Assembly: GCA_025201365.1 (NCBI GenBank)
Contig: JAIXMF010000025.1
Location: forward strand, 1 to 64,000
Reading direction: 5' to 3'
Origin: Syncephalis plumigaleata
Lineage: Eukaryota; Zoopagomycota; Zoopagomycetes; Zoopagales; Piptocephalidaceae
DNA length: 64,000 nucleotides
Each line of letters begins with the position of its first letter. The stretch's first letter is position 1. The position numbers and the translations under genes were made by a program. Under the pieces are notes generated by a model. It was not told where the DNA came from. It did not search any database and worked only from the letters and a program-made list of their open reading frames with translations. This document shows, one piece after another, positions 34,552-47,699 of the stretch.

Positions 34552-37190
34552 ACCAGTATACACTGTCTAGTTCAATGTGTAATCACCCTTTTTTATTTTA
34601 ATTAATTCCCGAGTATGAGATACTGCTATAGATGCAATAAAATATAAATTAATTATTAGGCTATTGGTTATTTGTTAATACAATAGTAATGATAAACTCA
34701 ATAGATAATATACATTAGCATTATCACTATCATTTGTATTGCTACTGGCAAAGTATGTATAACCAAAAATATAATCAACATTTACACGATTGTAATGGTG
34801 CTTTTTTGCGCACAGACAAAGGATATTTGCATCATGTACATCATCATGTACAGCAAGCCATTCATTAATTGCTCTACTTGCAAGTATGCAAGCCACAACC
34901 ATGTCACCAATCATCAGTAAATGGTATAGAAATAATTGTGGCAGCATGAAGGGTGAACGATAACATATCGCCTCGAGTGGTGCTGATCAACCATGTGGTC
35001 ATGCAGATCGTCTATTCCTGCTGCATCGTTTCACCGTTGAGCAGTGTATCGACAGTCGATGCACAACATCGTCTCACAACTTTTATCGGTGTTCACCATT
35101 GGTGTTGTTTTGTTTCTTTCTTCTTTCATTAGAATTAGATATTCAACCAATCAACTCTACTTGATATCGCTCACTTTTATTCATTTCGTTACTTTCTACA
35201 TGGTAGCATTTCATACTCCGCTTCATCAACAATACATGTACGTGTACAAGGTGAAGACAAGTAATAGACACATAAACAAGTAGCGAAGCGTAGAGCAGAA
35301 CAGAACGGAACAGAACGGAAAAAGGAGATGCCTTCTACCAATCACATTCGCATTCCGTGTACCAATCATCTACAAGTAGCTGCAGTTCCATTGGAACAAT
35401 TAACGCGTTCATGCCAAAATGCGTCATCATTGTTATTCTCGCTATTGTGTTTGTCGGAACATCTATTGAAGAAATGATACCGACTGAGGCTAGGCATACG
35501 GCATGATGTTTGAAACGATGCAGCGATGCCGTATCCCGTTCATTCTCCATGTATGTGTGTGTATGTGTGCGTGTGTGTGTGTACCAGCAGATCATCCTAA
35601 TGAAGCAATAAACGCAATAGAAATAAACCATTACAACTATGGAGAACACACGTCTAGCAGTTGTGTTTTTTTTGAACTGCGAGGTCATGATTAGATTGGA
35701 TGATCACCGCATAAAGTTCAGGCGCAGCTTTCTCCAGGGTTTTCTGCCCAATGCGGTGCTACATCGAGTGTTGAGGCAACGTTGAATATGTGTATGTAGG
35801 CAGCTTGTACAATCACAAGTATACATCTATGTCATACGGTAATGGCAAGTTAATTTATCATTATTGGACAGACCCGGGCCATAGAGCAGTATGCATACGC
35901 GCGTGACATGCTGCTCGATAAAGAACTATTACTGTATACGCTCGCTGTCATATCTATTTGCGTTCTCCTTGTGCCTAGACCGCTGCATGAACATGCAAAC
36001 GAGGAAGGCGTCCTCTTCATTTGCACGAATGGTTATTGGTTCACCGACTACAGGTAAGCCAAATGTAGGATCGTCGCAAATGGCATATCGTTCGATGGCA
36101 ATGATAGAAGGCAATTTGATATGAGCAGTGACCATTGTCGCATGGCATGAGCGGGGCGGCGCGTGCGCGATCTAGCAACAATAGCCGACAGCATCGCCTA
36201 GTCCACGCCTTTGCATTTCAACGAATCTACGAGGATGCTTGCCTGCTTGCCTGCTCGTTTATCGGCCATTCATCTATTCGCTCGCTTCATGACGACATGA
36301 AAGCATCGCGTATTAATGTAGCGCAGCATGTTTCTATGTCTCTATGTGTGTGAGCGTGAGTCAAACAGATGACCGATGCATAATGTTAGAATGACCGAAT
36401 ACCGTTGACGGATTACTGTTGTTTGCCATGCCATGCATGCATTCATTCATTCATTCATTCATTCATTCATTCTCTCTGCCCCATTGGATCTATGTATAGT
36501 CGAGCAATCAACATGTTACCTTTTTCAATCTGATGATGCATGACACTACGGTCACTCATTCAAATATGTCGTGCGGCTACTGTCCAATCATCGTTGCATT
36601 TTATTCAAACCTACCAAGTAAGTAAAAATCAACGTGGCATTAGAGAGATAGGGGAATGCTAATATTACTAGTATTACTGCTAATACAATGACAACGGGTT
36701 TAGCGATGCTGTTATACATAGCCGAGCTAGCGAGCAAAGGCAACGTGGGACCAGTCAATGTGGTCGATGTCCTGATCAAACACTACGAGTGAGTCCACTG
36801 TTGTTGGCTACTTTTCTTTCAACATCACTGTCACGAGAGAAGGGGAAAGACGAAACAGTCACTGCCGCGTGTCATCCATGTACTCATCGAAATCAAAACC
36901 GAAACCGGAAGACGCTGTATACGGCCATGGGCGCTGACCAAAAAGTAGGCCGCGTTTTTTCATACCTTTACGCTCATGTTCATGCAGCGGCAATGCCGGT
37001 CAACGCAGCTTGCTTGCTTGCTTTCCCGCTCGCTTGTTCGCCCGTTCATTCATTCATTCATTCAACGTCAAGGTGAAGGGGGAGGGGTGAACATGAGTGT
37101 TGTCAGTTACACCAATAGTGTCATCGTGTCGTGGTAGCGGTGGTGATGATGAGGGTGTGCGTGTGCGTGTGCGTATGTGCGCATATGCGT
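34552..37190. other. Gene-poor region, unassigned, with coding-like stretches
   Basis: No gene is accepted. Several stop-poor stretches occur where more than one frame is open, for example 35852 to about 36050 (+) ending VLFICTNGYWFTDYR before a GTAAGC donor-like site, and 36689-36790 (+) with LAMLLYIAELASKGNVGPV ending at a GTGAGT donor-like site. They may be exons of an unrecognised gene or chance open frames in locally GC-richer DNA. A (CATT)n run lies at about 36438-36472. Confidence 0.35.
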
Positions 37191-40100
37191 AGGTTATGCC
37201 TCTCTCTCTCTCCCGCACTTCCCTACTCAATCGTGAACTACCAATGATTGTGGTTATTAGGGTTTACGGGATACGCTTGGCCTATTTAATATGCCACAAT
37301 CGAGTCGGTCATTTTTTTTGGTACTTGCCCTCTCTAGCTTTCTCGCTCCTTCTTAACTACCACCGATATATCAAACGTCTTTCTTCTTCTTCTTCTTCTT
37401 ATCCTACTAGTGAATCACCACTAGTGTGCTTATCTGTTTCTTTTTATTCAGCCATTGCTTTGGGACTTACGTCGATTATTCTTTATAAACGGTTACATTC
37501 TTCTCTTTACATTCCTAAGCTTATCTATTATCACCGCTATTGTCGTTAGTACTGTTACATTTAGGTTCGAATCATCTGCCTTCTTATCAGACCAGTCAAC
37601 GCTATTATCGTCATTGTCACTACCACAGCAACTATCATCTTGTTCCACCAGCTCGATAGATTAACGTACGCCTATAGATCCGTTACAGTTCCGTGAATAC
37701 ACCTCTAGAACCCGCATTGTTGTTATTATTATTATTACTACCTCGTATCTAGAACGAATTGTCTCGGTATAGCGCTTGATTACCGATTGGTTCCTCTCGC
37801 CATCACCGTCACTATATCCTGCTCGTGGACAATCTCTCCCTCATCAAAGAAGAAAGTCTTCAGCGCCAGACGCTGTACATATATATACATATATCTAAAC
37901 TTTAGCTTCATCGCTTGTTTACATACGATTGGACGCACCTAGACGTACCGCTTGTATTCATCTATATCTTTTTATTTCTCACGTTTAGATTGTCGTAGCT
38001 ACCATCGTAGATAACTTTTTTTACTATTATTTTGTTTTATTGGAGATTGGACTCGTCATCGCACCGTTTCCTATCTCATTTACTTTACATCGAATTCATA
38101 AATCAAAACAAAAAAGAAAACAAAAGCAAACAACTCGACTAGTCGATATCGAAACCACGGTCAAGTTATTTTCATTCTCTTCTTTTTCTTCTTTGGTAAG
38201 TAGTCTGCTGCTAGTCAGCCACACGTTCGAGTTATCGTCCATGTTATTTTTGCCTGTTGGTGCATGTATTGTAACTATATGGTTCTTTCATGTTTCCTTA
38301 TCATGTTGTATGAATGATTACCACACGTTTATCAAAGCGTTACGTCCTCGATGAACTGTAGTCAGTATGCACACTGTTGTCAATACTGAATGCTGCTTGT
38401 TTACCATGCCGTATCTTTTTTCTCGTCATTCTACAATGGCGTGACTGTCACACTGTGACATGCTCTGTCTACCTACTTGTTGACCACATTGGACAGCGGC
38501 CATTGTGAATATTCATGCGTGTATCGATATGCCTATGTCTATGCTTATGTCCATGTCTATGAATGTGTATGTATATGTGCGTGTATATTTCTCTCTATAA
38601 TTCAATGATGATGATAATAGACGATAATAGACGATATGTCATGCTAGCTCATGTTATTTTGTAACATGCTCAATACCTCGCTTCATTCTCTCTTCTCTCA
38701 TTTCTTTTTATGTATGGAGACGATCACTCGCCCTGTACACTTGACACTCGCATCTGCCAAAGGAGGCAACAACAAAAAGCGCCCACGCTTATTCATTCAC
38801 ACTTGCACGCGCACATGATATTTCGCCATTACACACTTGTTACTAGTGCAAGTCTGGATCATTGAAATATTGCTACTACCACTACCACTACTACAAAAGA
38901 CGTGCCCTTGATTGTTGAGCTCTGTTTACCTCGGAACTCTCTACTCTTGCTCTCTTGCTCTTATTACCACCGTCCCATATACACATACACCAATCTACCT
39001 ACACCAACACCATACCATCCTTCTTTGATTGCTTGCTTCTTCTATATACTACAGGCAATATATACACACACGCTCGCTCTCTCTCTATCCCTCTCCCTAC
39101 ATCTATCTATTCTACTATCCAGATATTTATCTGATCCTTGCCTGTTTTGCCTATCTGGCGTTTCCACTCCTCTAGTTGATCTTTATTTTGCTTATTCACT
39201 GGTTTGACAGCAGATATCCATTTTGCCGATCTTTACAGTGATTTTTCTCGATTATATTTTGTCGCTAACTATCGTCGTAGATTAGTGTTCCACACTATTT
39301 AGCCAAATCTACACATTTTGCCTATTGTTATTTTTGGTAATTCAAGCTCGCCTCTCGCTTTCACTCTCACTCTCACATTCTTTATATATTCTTCCTTCTA
39401 TACAATATTATTATATCTGACGATTGCAACTATTATCATCGTTGTGATTACGCTTATCTTTTGGTGAGTACTTGCTTAGTTTCTATCTATTTGGCTATCT
39501 TGTTTGCTTGTTTGTTTATTTCTCGCTTTCTACCCAGAATATGGGTGTAGATAGCGGTCACCATAGTGCAAAGGACTACCACTTTCAACGCTGTCCATCC
39601 TTCCTCTACTACTACGTGTAGACATCTGAATGGCTCATTATGAATGATAATAATAATAATGATGATGATGATGATGATGATGAGGCGAACACGATGCTAA
39701 ATGGTCATGTGGGCCGCACAGCTTCGTCATCCTTGTCTATACACATTATTCATAGCATAGCATAGCATAGCGCATTTATTATTATTGCCACAATGATATG
39801 AATATTGGTTGCCATGAATGTCGATGAATGCGTGAGCAATAGTAGCAATAGTAGTAATGGTAGACAGTCTCCTTATTAGACCATTTTTCTTACGGATAAT
39901 GTGTACGCATGTGTGTACAGTCCATGTTTATTGGATGCGTGTATTTGAATATCTATGTATGTACGTATGTGTGTGTGTGTTGGCACTCCTTATCAACCAG
40001 TACTGCAATAATTTATAAAAAGAATACTGTACAAGCATGCATGACCATATGGATGCTTGTGAACAGTGCATGTTGATGATGATGGAGAAAGATACTGCTA

Positions 40101-41703
40101 CCACCTGGGCTCGCTACATTCCTGTCCACACGCCATCCGGTGCTTGCTTGATTTATTCGAGGCAGTCCCATTTTTACACTCTCTTGGCGGGTCACCTTTT
40201 TTTTTCGTGTGTGCGGGTGAGAATAAGAAGTGAACGAACAGGTGGCGATGTGGTGGTCTTTTTCTTTTTTATCGATTACTAAAGGGCCACTTTCCTCTCC
40301 ACTTTTGTTGTGCCACCTTCTACCTCCTTCCTCTTTTACACATCGACAACACTACCGTCTTTGTTTCCTTCTTCATTCGCGCCTCCTACCTTTATAGATA
40401 ATACTCGATTGTTCTCCGCTCAGGGAATTTACCACTTTGGACTCTTTTTTTCCATTCGCTTTATAGATCAATTCATACGCTTGTTGCTTCATACATAGAT
40501 ATCCAAACACACACACACACACACACACATTTATAGACCGACCGATAGATCGAGTGAGATATATATATAGTCTACTTCTTTTGCTTGTAAGCCAATTCGT
40601 TCCATCGTTTTATCATTTTTGAGAGACTATACTATACTATACTACATTACATTACACTACACTACACTAGCTTTATACTGCTATCATTAGCATCGTTTTT
40701 ATCATTATTACTATTAGTATTAGTATTGCGTAACTAGCCAGCCTATCTTCTATACACTCCTTCCGTCTTACAATACCCTACTTTATCGCCTATAGTGAGG
40801 TGTATGCAAAAGTAGCTTACCATTCCTTCTTGCCCTTCCCTTATCGTGGCTCCTCTTCGTTTACCACTACCCCTATATTATTCTTTATTCACCTATACAC
40901 AGCGGTACTTTTGTGGCGCAAACTCTGAAGCGTTGCTCACCGCCCTCGCTCAAACTCTCCAGTTCCTTAGTTTTATCACCCTGATACAGTATCGTTTTCT
41001 TTATTAACGTGCGTTTGTGTGCATCCTCCCTTTCGAACCACTCTCCTTTCCCCTGAACCAACGCTTTTACTACTACTACTACCGTCACTATTATCGCTAC
41101 AACCGTCATCACTACACTACACTATTACCACTACTACCTTCGTTATTACCCTTTCTTCTTCCTACACTCGCTCTTTATTGCTACGACGTTCGATTGTTTA
41201 CACTCGTGTGTGTCTACACTCTACTATTTTCTTTGACGGAGTTACGTATATTTAGGAGTAATATTAATTTTTTGGCTTTAAGCTTAAGCTTCTTTTCCAC
41301 TTTAGCTATCAGCCACTATTTCTCCTAATATTTCCCTTCTATCTTGCGTAGTCATCTTACGGGGCTTTTGGCTTTTTTGCTATTACTACTACTACTAGTG
41401 CTACTAGTGCTACCGTATTCTAATAACGGTTTATAGACTTTTACAAACGTGCTTAATTGCCAGCGTTTATTTACTCATACCTTTTTCTTTTGCTTAGAGT
41501 ACGTGTTCCTATTGTTATATCACTGCATTATAGCATCATACACACGCGTGTGTATATGTGATGAATTTATAGCGCTACTATATTGCGCTTACCATTTAAC
41601 GTATTTGATATCATTAACATTGACTAACATCATCATTTGTTTGTTTGTTTGTTTGTTTGTTTATTTAGCAATAGTCGATATTATTATTATTATTTGATCC
41701 AAC
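37191..41703. other. 4.5-kb pyrimidine-rich, microsatellite-rich upstream tract
   Basis: The + strand is strongly C/T-rich almost throughout, with CT, TTC, GAT, CA, TACTA and TTTG microsatellites (for example GAT repeats at about 39658-39683, CA repeats at 40506-40530, TTTG repeats at about 41636-41662). Open frames are Ser/Leu/Phe/Tyr-rich and not gene-like. The tract ends at the ATG of the 84-residue ORF. It could be an extended promoter, a very long leader, or a non-coding RNA gene. Confidence 0.55.
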
Positions 41704-41958
41704 ATGTCTCACGCTCTTTTGGTCAACCCAGCCGTCGCCGCTCCAGTTGCTGTCGGCCTTTTGCCCGACTCGCACCGTTACGGCCTCAGCCCAACTCCTG
41801 CCGCCGGTCAAAATACGATGCTTCCTCTGGATATTCCAGTTCCCAAGTCTGCCCTCCGTCGCCGTAACGCGGTCGTGGAGGCCATGCTTCAAACTGATGT
41901 GCTTGCCGCCTTGACTGCCTCCCGTGGTCCAACCGACCAGGTTCCCATTGCTGTTTAA
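41704..41958 (+). CDS. 84-residue orphan protein with strongly biased codons
   Basis: The start context CCAACATGTCTC is good. Codon use departs sharply from neighbours, with GCC, GTC, CCA, CGT and GGC preferred, as in highly expressed genes. The protein has an Ala/Val/Pro-rich first half (NPAVAAPVAVGLLPD), a basic centre KSALRRRNAVVEAML and a helical second half, and ends DQVPIAV. There is no signal peptide, membrane helix or cysteine. No family is recognised. It is the only convincing gene in about 8.9 kb and follows the long pyrimidine-rich tract. The bias strongly supports real translation; the role is unknown. Confidence 0.65.
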   Translation: MSHALLVNPAVAAPVAVGLLPDSHRYGLSPTPAAGQNTMLPLDIPVPKSALRRRNAVVEAMLQTDVLAALTASRGPTDQVPIAV

Positions 41959-43429
41959 GAACGGGAAGTGAGTAGTAGTGTTAACCACTTGCTCCAACCC
42001 ACCAACCAGGCAACCATCAATCAACCATATCCAACCAATAATCATCCCATCAAGCAAGCATCATATTTTTAGAATAGTCATATGTCCATTATAGAATTTC
42101 ATCCATCATTAGTCTTTTACAATTCCAACGATATGGCTATTAGTATTCTACTACACCATTAGGACCGCGCGCACTACACCACTATTATAGCGATAGTAGT
42201 AGTAGTAATGGCCTACCATAACGAATCTATATATAATCCTTTCTAATTGACTGGTATTAACAGTAGCAGTAGTAGTATTCTGTAGTCGAGTTAATGGCAT
42301 CAACATTAGTACGTGTTGTGTGAAGCTGCTCGTACGCACATAGTATAATCACATATATATACTATTGGACAGCAGATAGTAGTAATGATGGTGTGTGCAA
42401 TAGCATAATACTAGCACTACTTACTACCTACGCCTTACCTACTAGTTTCACCTCTACTGCGCCAGTTATATCAGTCGCCGTCCTCGTCTACATTGATTGG
42501 ATTATAATTATTGTGGGGCTATTTTCACTATTCTCGCTATCGTAGTTCAGTCAACGCCCATCCACACCCAAACGTATACAACCATATTCCTGTCTTCGTT
42601 TCTTTTCCATCTTTTATAGTTACTTTTTGTCAAGAAGTGCGTTTGTTGTCGCTCTCCTCTCCTGTCCTGTCCTCTCTCTATTTCTCTGCCTTTATATATC
42701 TTATATATACACAATCATATACAGTTCACACATATATACATTCATATATACCTATGGATATACATGTAACGCATTGTTTCTTCTCTTCGTTTCTAACCGG
42801 TTATCGTCCAGTGGTGTTCATTCGCACACTATGGAATGATGCCTATAGAATAACCTGTGTCAATCCATGAAATATAGATGCAACATGCGTGTAACCTGCA
42901 GTATATAGCCCATGTATATGTGTCTATCTATGTGTGCGTGTATGTGTGCGTGTATGTGAGTATGTCTAGACACTATACAATAATTGCTAGTTCATCATTA
43001 TTCATCGAGTCATAATTCTCTTTATATTCCATTTACATTTAATATACAGAGAGAAAGAGTGAGTAAGATGTATAAGAGTACATGTAGAATCGACAGCATA
43101 GAAAATGTGAAAGTCATGGTTTGAGGACGTCTTTCGTTTACCAGTTCCTTTTCCTCGCTTAGTTTATTTGCTTTGTTTGAAGTGTTTTCTTATTTCGTTT
43201 CCTTTTCATGCGCACTATGCTCAAACTACACATCATCGTCGTCGTCGTCGTCGTCGTTATTCATTCAATAACAATTACCAATAACAAACATCTCTCAATT
43301 TATTAATATAGAGATATTCCATTTACTAATAGATATTCATCATCCCTTGGTGTAGCAATAATAATTGAATGTAATGTTTGCCATCATAACTAATAGCTAA
43401 TGTGCGTGTGTGTGTGTGTGTGTGCCTGC
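41959..43429. other. Intergenic region downstream of the orphan gene
   Basis: About 1.5 kb with no supported gene. It contains AGT/ACT triplet patches, TATA/CATA-rich stretches, a GT run and a (GTC)n run at about 43234-43257. It includes the 3' flank of the glycine cleavage H gene. Confidence 0.5.
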
Positions 43430-44107
43430 TTATTCCTCTCCTTCGTCAACTGGCTCCTTATCGAGTAAACTATTGAACTCTGATGGATCAGACACTTTAA
43501 TCTTGAAAAGCCAACCTAATATAACCGACAGTACGCATTAACGGATAAAATACGCGTACTGCTCTGTCTATCATTACTCTACTCACCCTCACTGTATGGA
43601 GCTTCATTGACGAGTTCAGGATTGCCATCTAACTCTCCATTAATTTCTAGGATTTCACCAGAAACCGGAGCATATACTTCTGACACGGCTTTCACACTTT
43701 CTACTGTGCCAATGGCATCTAAATAATGGATGAGGTTAACTATTACTACTATTACTGCGCTCTGTAATAGTAAATAATGCCTACCTCCTTTTGCGATTGT
43801 ACTTCCAATACCCGATGCACCCGTATCAACAAATACAATCTCGCCCAGTTGTTTTTGAGCATACTCGGTGAGACCCATAGTAACCGTGTCACCGTCCATA
43901 CAAGCCCATTCGTGCTCTGGTGTATACTTGATAGCTAGCAGGTAAGCGTGTTAACATACGCGAGTGAACAAGTAAAGCGATAATACGCGGCTACTTACAG
44001 GAATAAGCGCGACAACCAAAGGCCGCGGTGACAGGCCGGTAGTACTGCTGTGGAGCAATAGCACGAGTTGAACAACGCGCTAATGAACGAACTAATCGGA
44101 AAGCCAT
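43430..44107 (-). CDS. GCV3: Glycine cleavage system H protein, mitochondrial
   Basis: Four exons (44107-43999, 43934-43785, 43718-43587, 43515-43430) give 158 residues in a clean frame. The N-terminus FRLVRSLARCSTRAIAP is a typical mitochondrial presequence. YTPEHEWACMDGDTVTMGLT, YAQKQLGEIVFVD and the lipoyl-lysine segment GTVESVKAVSEVYAPVSGEI are diagnostic; the modified residue is the Lys of ESVKAVS. PYSEGWLFKIKVSDPSEFN closes the fold, and the tail is acidic. The lipoylated protein carries aminomethyl groups between the P, T and L proteins of the mitochondrial glycine decarboxylase. A GT microsatellite lies just past the stop. Confidence 0.95.
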
Positions 44108-44545
44108 AGTGAATGTAGAACTAAGTAACAAGAGGGTAAAGTTGATAGGGCGAGTAAAGGAATGAAAAAGGAGACACGTCAGCAAATGGTGATTATCAAC
44201 GAACACCTCTCTCATTTTGTGTAAACATCGCCAGTTTTTGTTATTGGAATTGTGAAGTGAGGTCAGCTGATAAGGATATACACAATCACTACGGTTATGT
44301 TGTGACTGCACGCTATGGAAACTATTCAATTAGAAGCCATGTATTATACATGAATATATCCAAGCAAAGAAGAGAGAAGCATGAAGTAGTGAAAGTAGCT
44401 GTTTATTCGACTAAATAAGAAATAATCAATTACGTTATCGAATTAGATAGGAAGCAAGAAAGCAAAGAATGAGAAGAGAGAGTACACACTAGTGGAATAC
44501 ATATGATATAACTATTGTTCTTATTATTATACCACCATTGATACA
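44108..44545. other. Short intergenic gap
   Basis: About 440 bp holding the promoter of the H-protein gene and the 3' flank of the Med19-like gene, both on the minus strand. No gene is seen. Confidence 0.5.
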
Positions 44546-45618
44546 CTAATTCAATGGCTTGTATTGAGCAGTTTCTGCTGGTACAGAAGTGGCAGTGTTA
44601 GGATTAGCTGCTGCGGCAGCCAATGCACGCTCCTACAAGTAAGTAAGTGCATAGTAATAATGAATTAGCATTTTCAATAACAACACAATACTTGTGTCAG
44701 TGTAACTTACGCGTTTTCGTTTCTTACGTAGACGACGCTCTTCCTCGGTTTCATTCTCGCGTTCATGCTTACGCTTCTTCTTCTATTCGTGAATGCATGG
44801 TCAGTATTCTATACTCAGTCATGATATACATGTATATATATACTTGCCTTCTTCTTATGCTTCTTATCAAGACTCGATCCTGACTTGTACGATTTATCTC
44901 CATTAATGGAGGCACCAGCACCATCAACTATACCTAATGCATTTGTCTTGGATAATTGTCCATCAGCTGAACCACGTAGATCATCTTCATCTTCATCATC
45001 ATCATCGTCTTGATCTAATAGTGATGCATCGTACTAATGTATGATACTCATTAGTTTACTATTACCCTTCATACAAATAAGCGCATTCCTACTTACACCA
45101 TGTAGAATACCTGGATAGAATCGAAAAGCACGCGCCAATTGATCTTCATCTAGATTCTGCATGTAAACACCTTCATTCTGCGGTGGTCTCAACAGTAGAT
45201 CCATTAGTCCTCCGTTGTTGCTTGGTTCATCGGCTGTAGACGCAACAACTGGTGCTGCCACCTTCTTCCTACCTATATAGCATATGTATATAAATAAACA
45301 AATGAGTAAATAGATAAGTGGCGACATTTACAACTAGATACAAACCAGGAATAGTCGCGATATGTGATTCAAACGTCTCCGGTAGCTGATCACCAGCCGT
45401 GACCACCTGTCTATAGAACGGACCAAGATGACATTGCGTTACCAGATCGATGTTGCCTAGTGGTAGTGTGGAGGACGGTGAGGCTATCGGTAGAAGTGTG
45501 GTTACTAACGCGCCATCTTTAGGTGTATGCACTTTCTATCGTTTACTACCTTGAACGGTACCGACAAAGAATAGTCACTAGTAGAGCCAGCAGGAGGTTC
45601 GGTGTCAACAGTCGACAT
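44546..45618 (-). CDS. Mediator subunit 19-like protein
   Basis: The start at 45618 gives MSTVDTEPPAG. Segments in order are HLGPFYRQVVTAGDQLPETF with ESHIATIPG, then NNGGLMDLLLRPPQNEGVYM and QLARAFRFYPGILHG, an acidic patch (LLDQDDDDDEDEDDLRG), and a Lys-rich tail with KKHKKK and KRKHERENETEEERRLRKKR. The last exon is 44632-44546 and ends TAQYKPLN. An LL-PP motif followed by a short helical domain and an HKK-rich tail is the layout of Med19/Rox3, part of the Mediator head. The N-terminal join near 45530 is off by one base in an A run. The assignment is by pattern, not by a diagnostic motif; another nuclear Lys-rich protein is possible. Confidence 0.5.
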
Positions 45619-45833
45619 GATCGAATCGACAAGCATATAGCTCCGGTTATAGCAACCGATATCCAATAGTGAAAGGTGAAGAAGGAACGAAGAAGCAACG
45701 AATAGACGAGTGAATAAAACAAGGTAAAGAGAAGAGGAACGAGTCGAGATTCAATAATCGTCCAGTCAAGTTCACGTTTCTCTTGTATCTTCCCGTTCCT
45801 GTCCCACTGGTTATTATTTCCATCCCATTTGCT

Positions 45834-47415
45834 ATGTTAACCATATTCTGGTCTCTGACCCTAGGACCCGATGAGCCAATCCCATTGTTCTGGCGTAATC
45901 AGCAGCATCCGTGTAATTTACCGCCGTTACTTTCATCGGAGCAACTGGAGAAGATACGATATGAACAGCGTGCACGTCAGGAGGCCACTTCACGAGCCAG
46001 ACGTGAAGTACGACGTGTTCTTGGCTTGTCGCGTAATAGAAACCTTAGTGAGTACCTATTGCCACATACACTCACACTAGTGACCCTATGGCTTCTTTAC
46101 GATCTAGTTAACTTATCTATCTTGTTGCTATTTCTCTCTCACTCTAGTCATGAAGCATCAACATATCAGCCGGATCAAATGGAAACACTCGACACGCTAC
46201 TGCTCTACCATCTGTTAAGCTATCCCTATCGAGCACTTCGTCTACGCTACTATGTAAGCAATATATTGGTATAGCATGACAGCGACACTAACTGATTCTA
46301 TTGCCTCGTAGGCTGCTCCCTATCAATGGCATGCGGATCGACTACACAGTCCGGTGGCGTATTTAATGACCTTGGAACGTACACGACAACAATCGGGTAT
46401 TATACGCTGGTGGCAGGGTAGTACGACTAAACTAGCGCATTATGGCATTACAAAAGGCACGACTTTCATTGCAAAATATCTATCCAAAGAGTCGCGATCC
46501 TCATCGACAACACGTACCACTACACTGGCATCGATTGGTCGTTGGATACGAGATGCAAGGTATCCTCTACAATATTAGCTAATACATTTATACACGAATA
46601 CTGATTGCTATAACAGCATAGAACTAATGGGATACATTGTGGCATTTCCCTTTTATCGTGCATTTATCTTTCAATCGGTGCTCATCACTATTAATACGAC
46701 ACAGTTAGCGCCGACCATTCAAATGGAACTCAATCGACATAGCAGCATTCTAGGTCAGTGGCGATTATGGTGGCAGTCGATTCGGCAACCTACTAGTTAT
46801 ACGAGTATGCTTTATTGGCAACGTGCCTTTCCCGTCAGTCTACTCTATCATGCATTGTCTACACGACTCGTGGACTGGCTGATGCAACAAGCGAGACCGC
46901 ATACCGAACAAGCGGAGGCACACATTGTCGCTTCCACGCCGTTGTCATCAACCACCGCAAATGCACTTGCCTCCACCGCATTATCCTCGTCTAGTCTACT
47001 GGAACTGGCCGAGACTAGTAGCAGCTCCTCCTCTGCTTCTTCTTCATCGAGTGATATTATCAATCGACGACGACGACGTCTATGGAGATCGTGTGCCTGG
47101 TCAGCGACACATCTCTCGGCCATTCTGCTCACGCGTATCATCCTTACTCCATTGGAGGCATTGTCCACTCGTCTAGTATTGGCGGGTAGTCCATTGGAAT
47201 ACTCGCTAACGAGTAGATACAGTCATGGCAGCAGTAATGTTATCGCTGGTATATCAGAGATACTTCATCTCACCGTTCAATCGGCATCATGGTCTGGTCT
47301 GATATGCGAATGTTTACTAGCAATCATTGTAGCTCAAGTTGACTGGCTAGTTTGCAGGCAAGTTATTCGTTGGCAGTCAGCTTCTTACAGCCAGCATCAC
47401 ATTCGATCCGAGTGA
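45834..47415 (+). CDS. Mitochondrial-carrier-like membrane protein (SLC25A46/Ugo1 type?)
   Basis: Four exons (45834-46051, 46148-46253, 46312-46559, 46617-47415) join cleanly into 456 residues. An N-terminal domain with basic helices precedes paired hydrophobic segments: ELMGYIVAFPFYRAFIFQSV, FPVSLLYHALSTRLVDWLM, SATHLSAILLTRIILTP and SWSGLICECLLAIIVAQVDW. TPLEALSTRLVLAG fits the carrier signature P-x-[DE]-x-x-[KR]-like element seen in degenerate form in SLC25A46/Ugo1 proteins, which act in outer-membrane fusion. A Ser-rich insert (residues about 310-330) interrupts the middle. The first intron uses a GTACCT donor chosen to keep frame. The exact family is uncertain. Confidence 0.5.
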
Positions 47416-47699
47416 TATACGCTGCATTAGCTGCAACACACTCAGCATCAATCATCATACTCAGTACTATTACTACATTTCTTGCATAGAATTAATTCAA
47501 CACTAATTGTAATCTATATTCATCATTTCTTATATAAACAAAGTGTAAACTAGGCAGTATCATCATCATTATAAGAAGACACGCCCTAATAAACATTCGT
47601 CTATTGGTAATTGCTAACATTCTACGAATGATGATAATGCTACTAATATAATTACTATACGTGTATTGAATGGTGTATTCCCGAATTATCCTACTTTTA

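Noticed and set aside
37560-37580. GGTTCGAATC resembling a tRNA T-arm
   Set aside because: No acceptor stem, D-arm or anticodon arm could be folded around it.
37196-41697. Many + strand open frames of 60-117 residues
   Set aside because: Same C/T-rich composition effect: Leu/Ser/Tyr/Phe-rich, no conserved motif, overlapping frames equally open.
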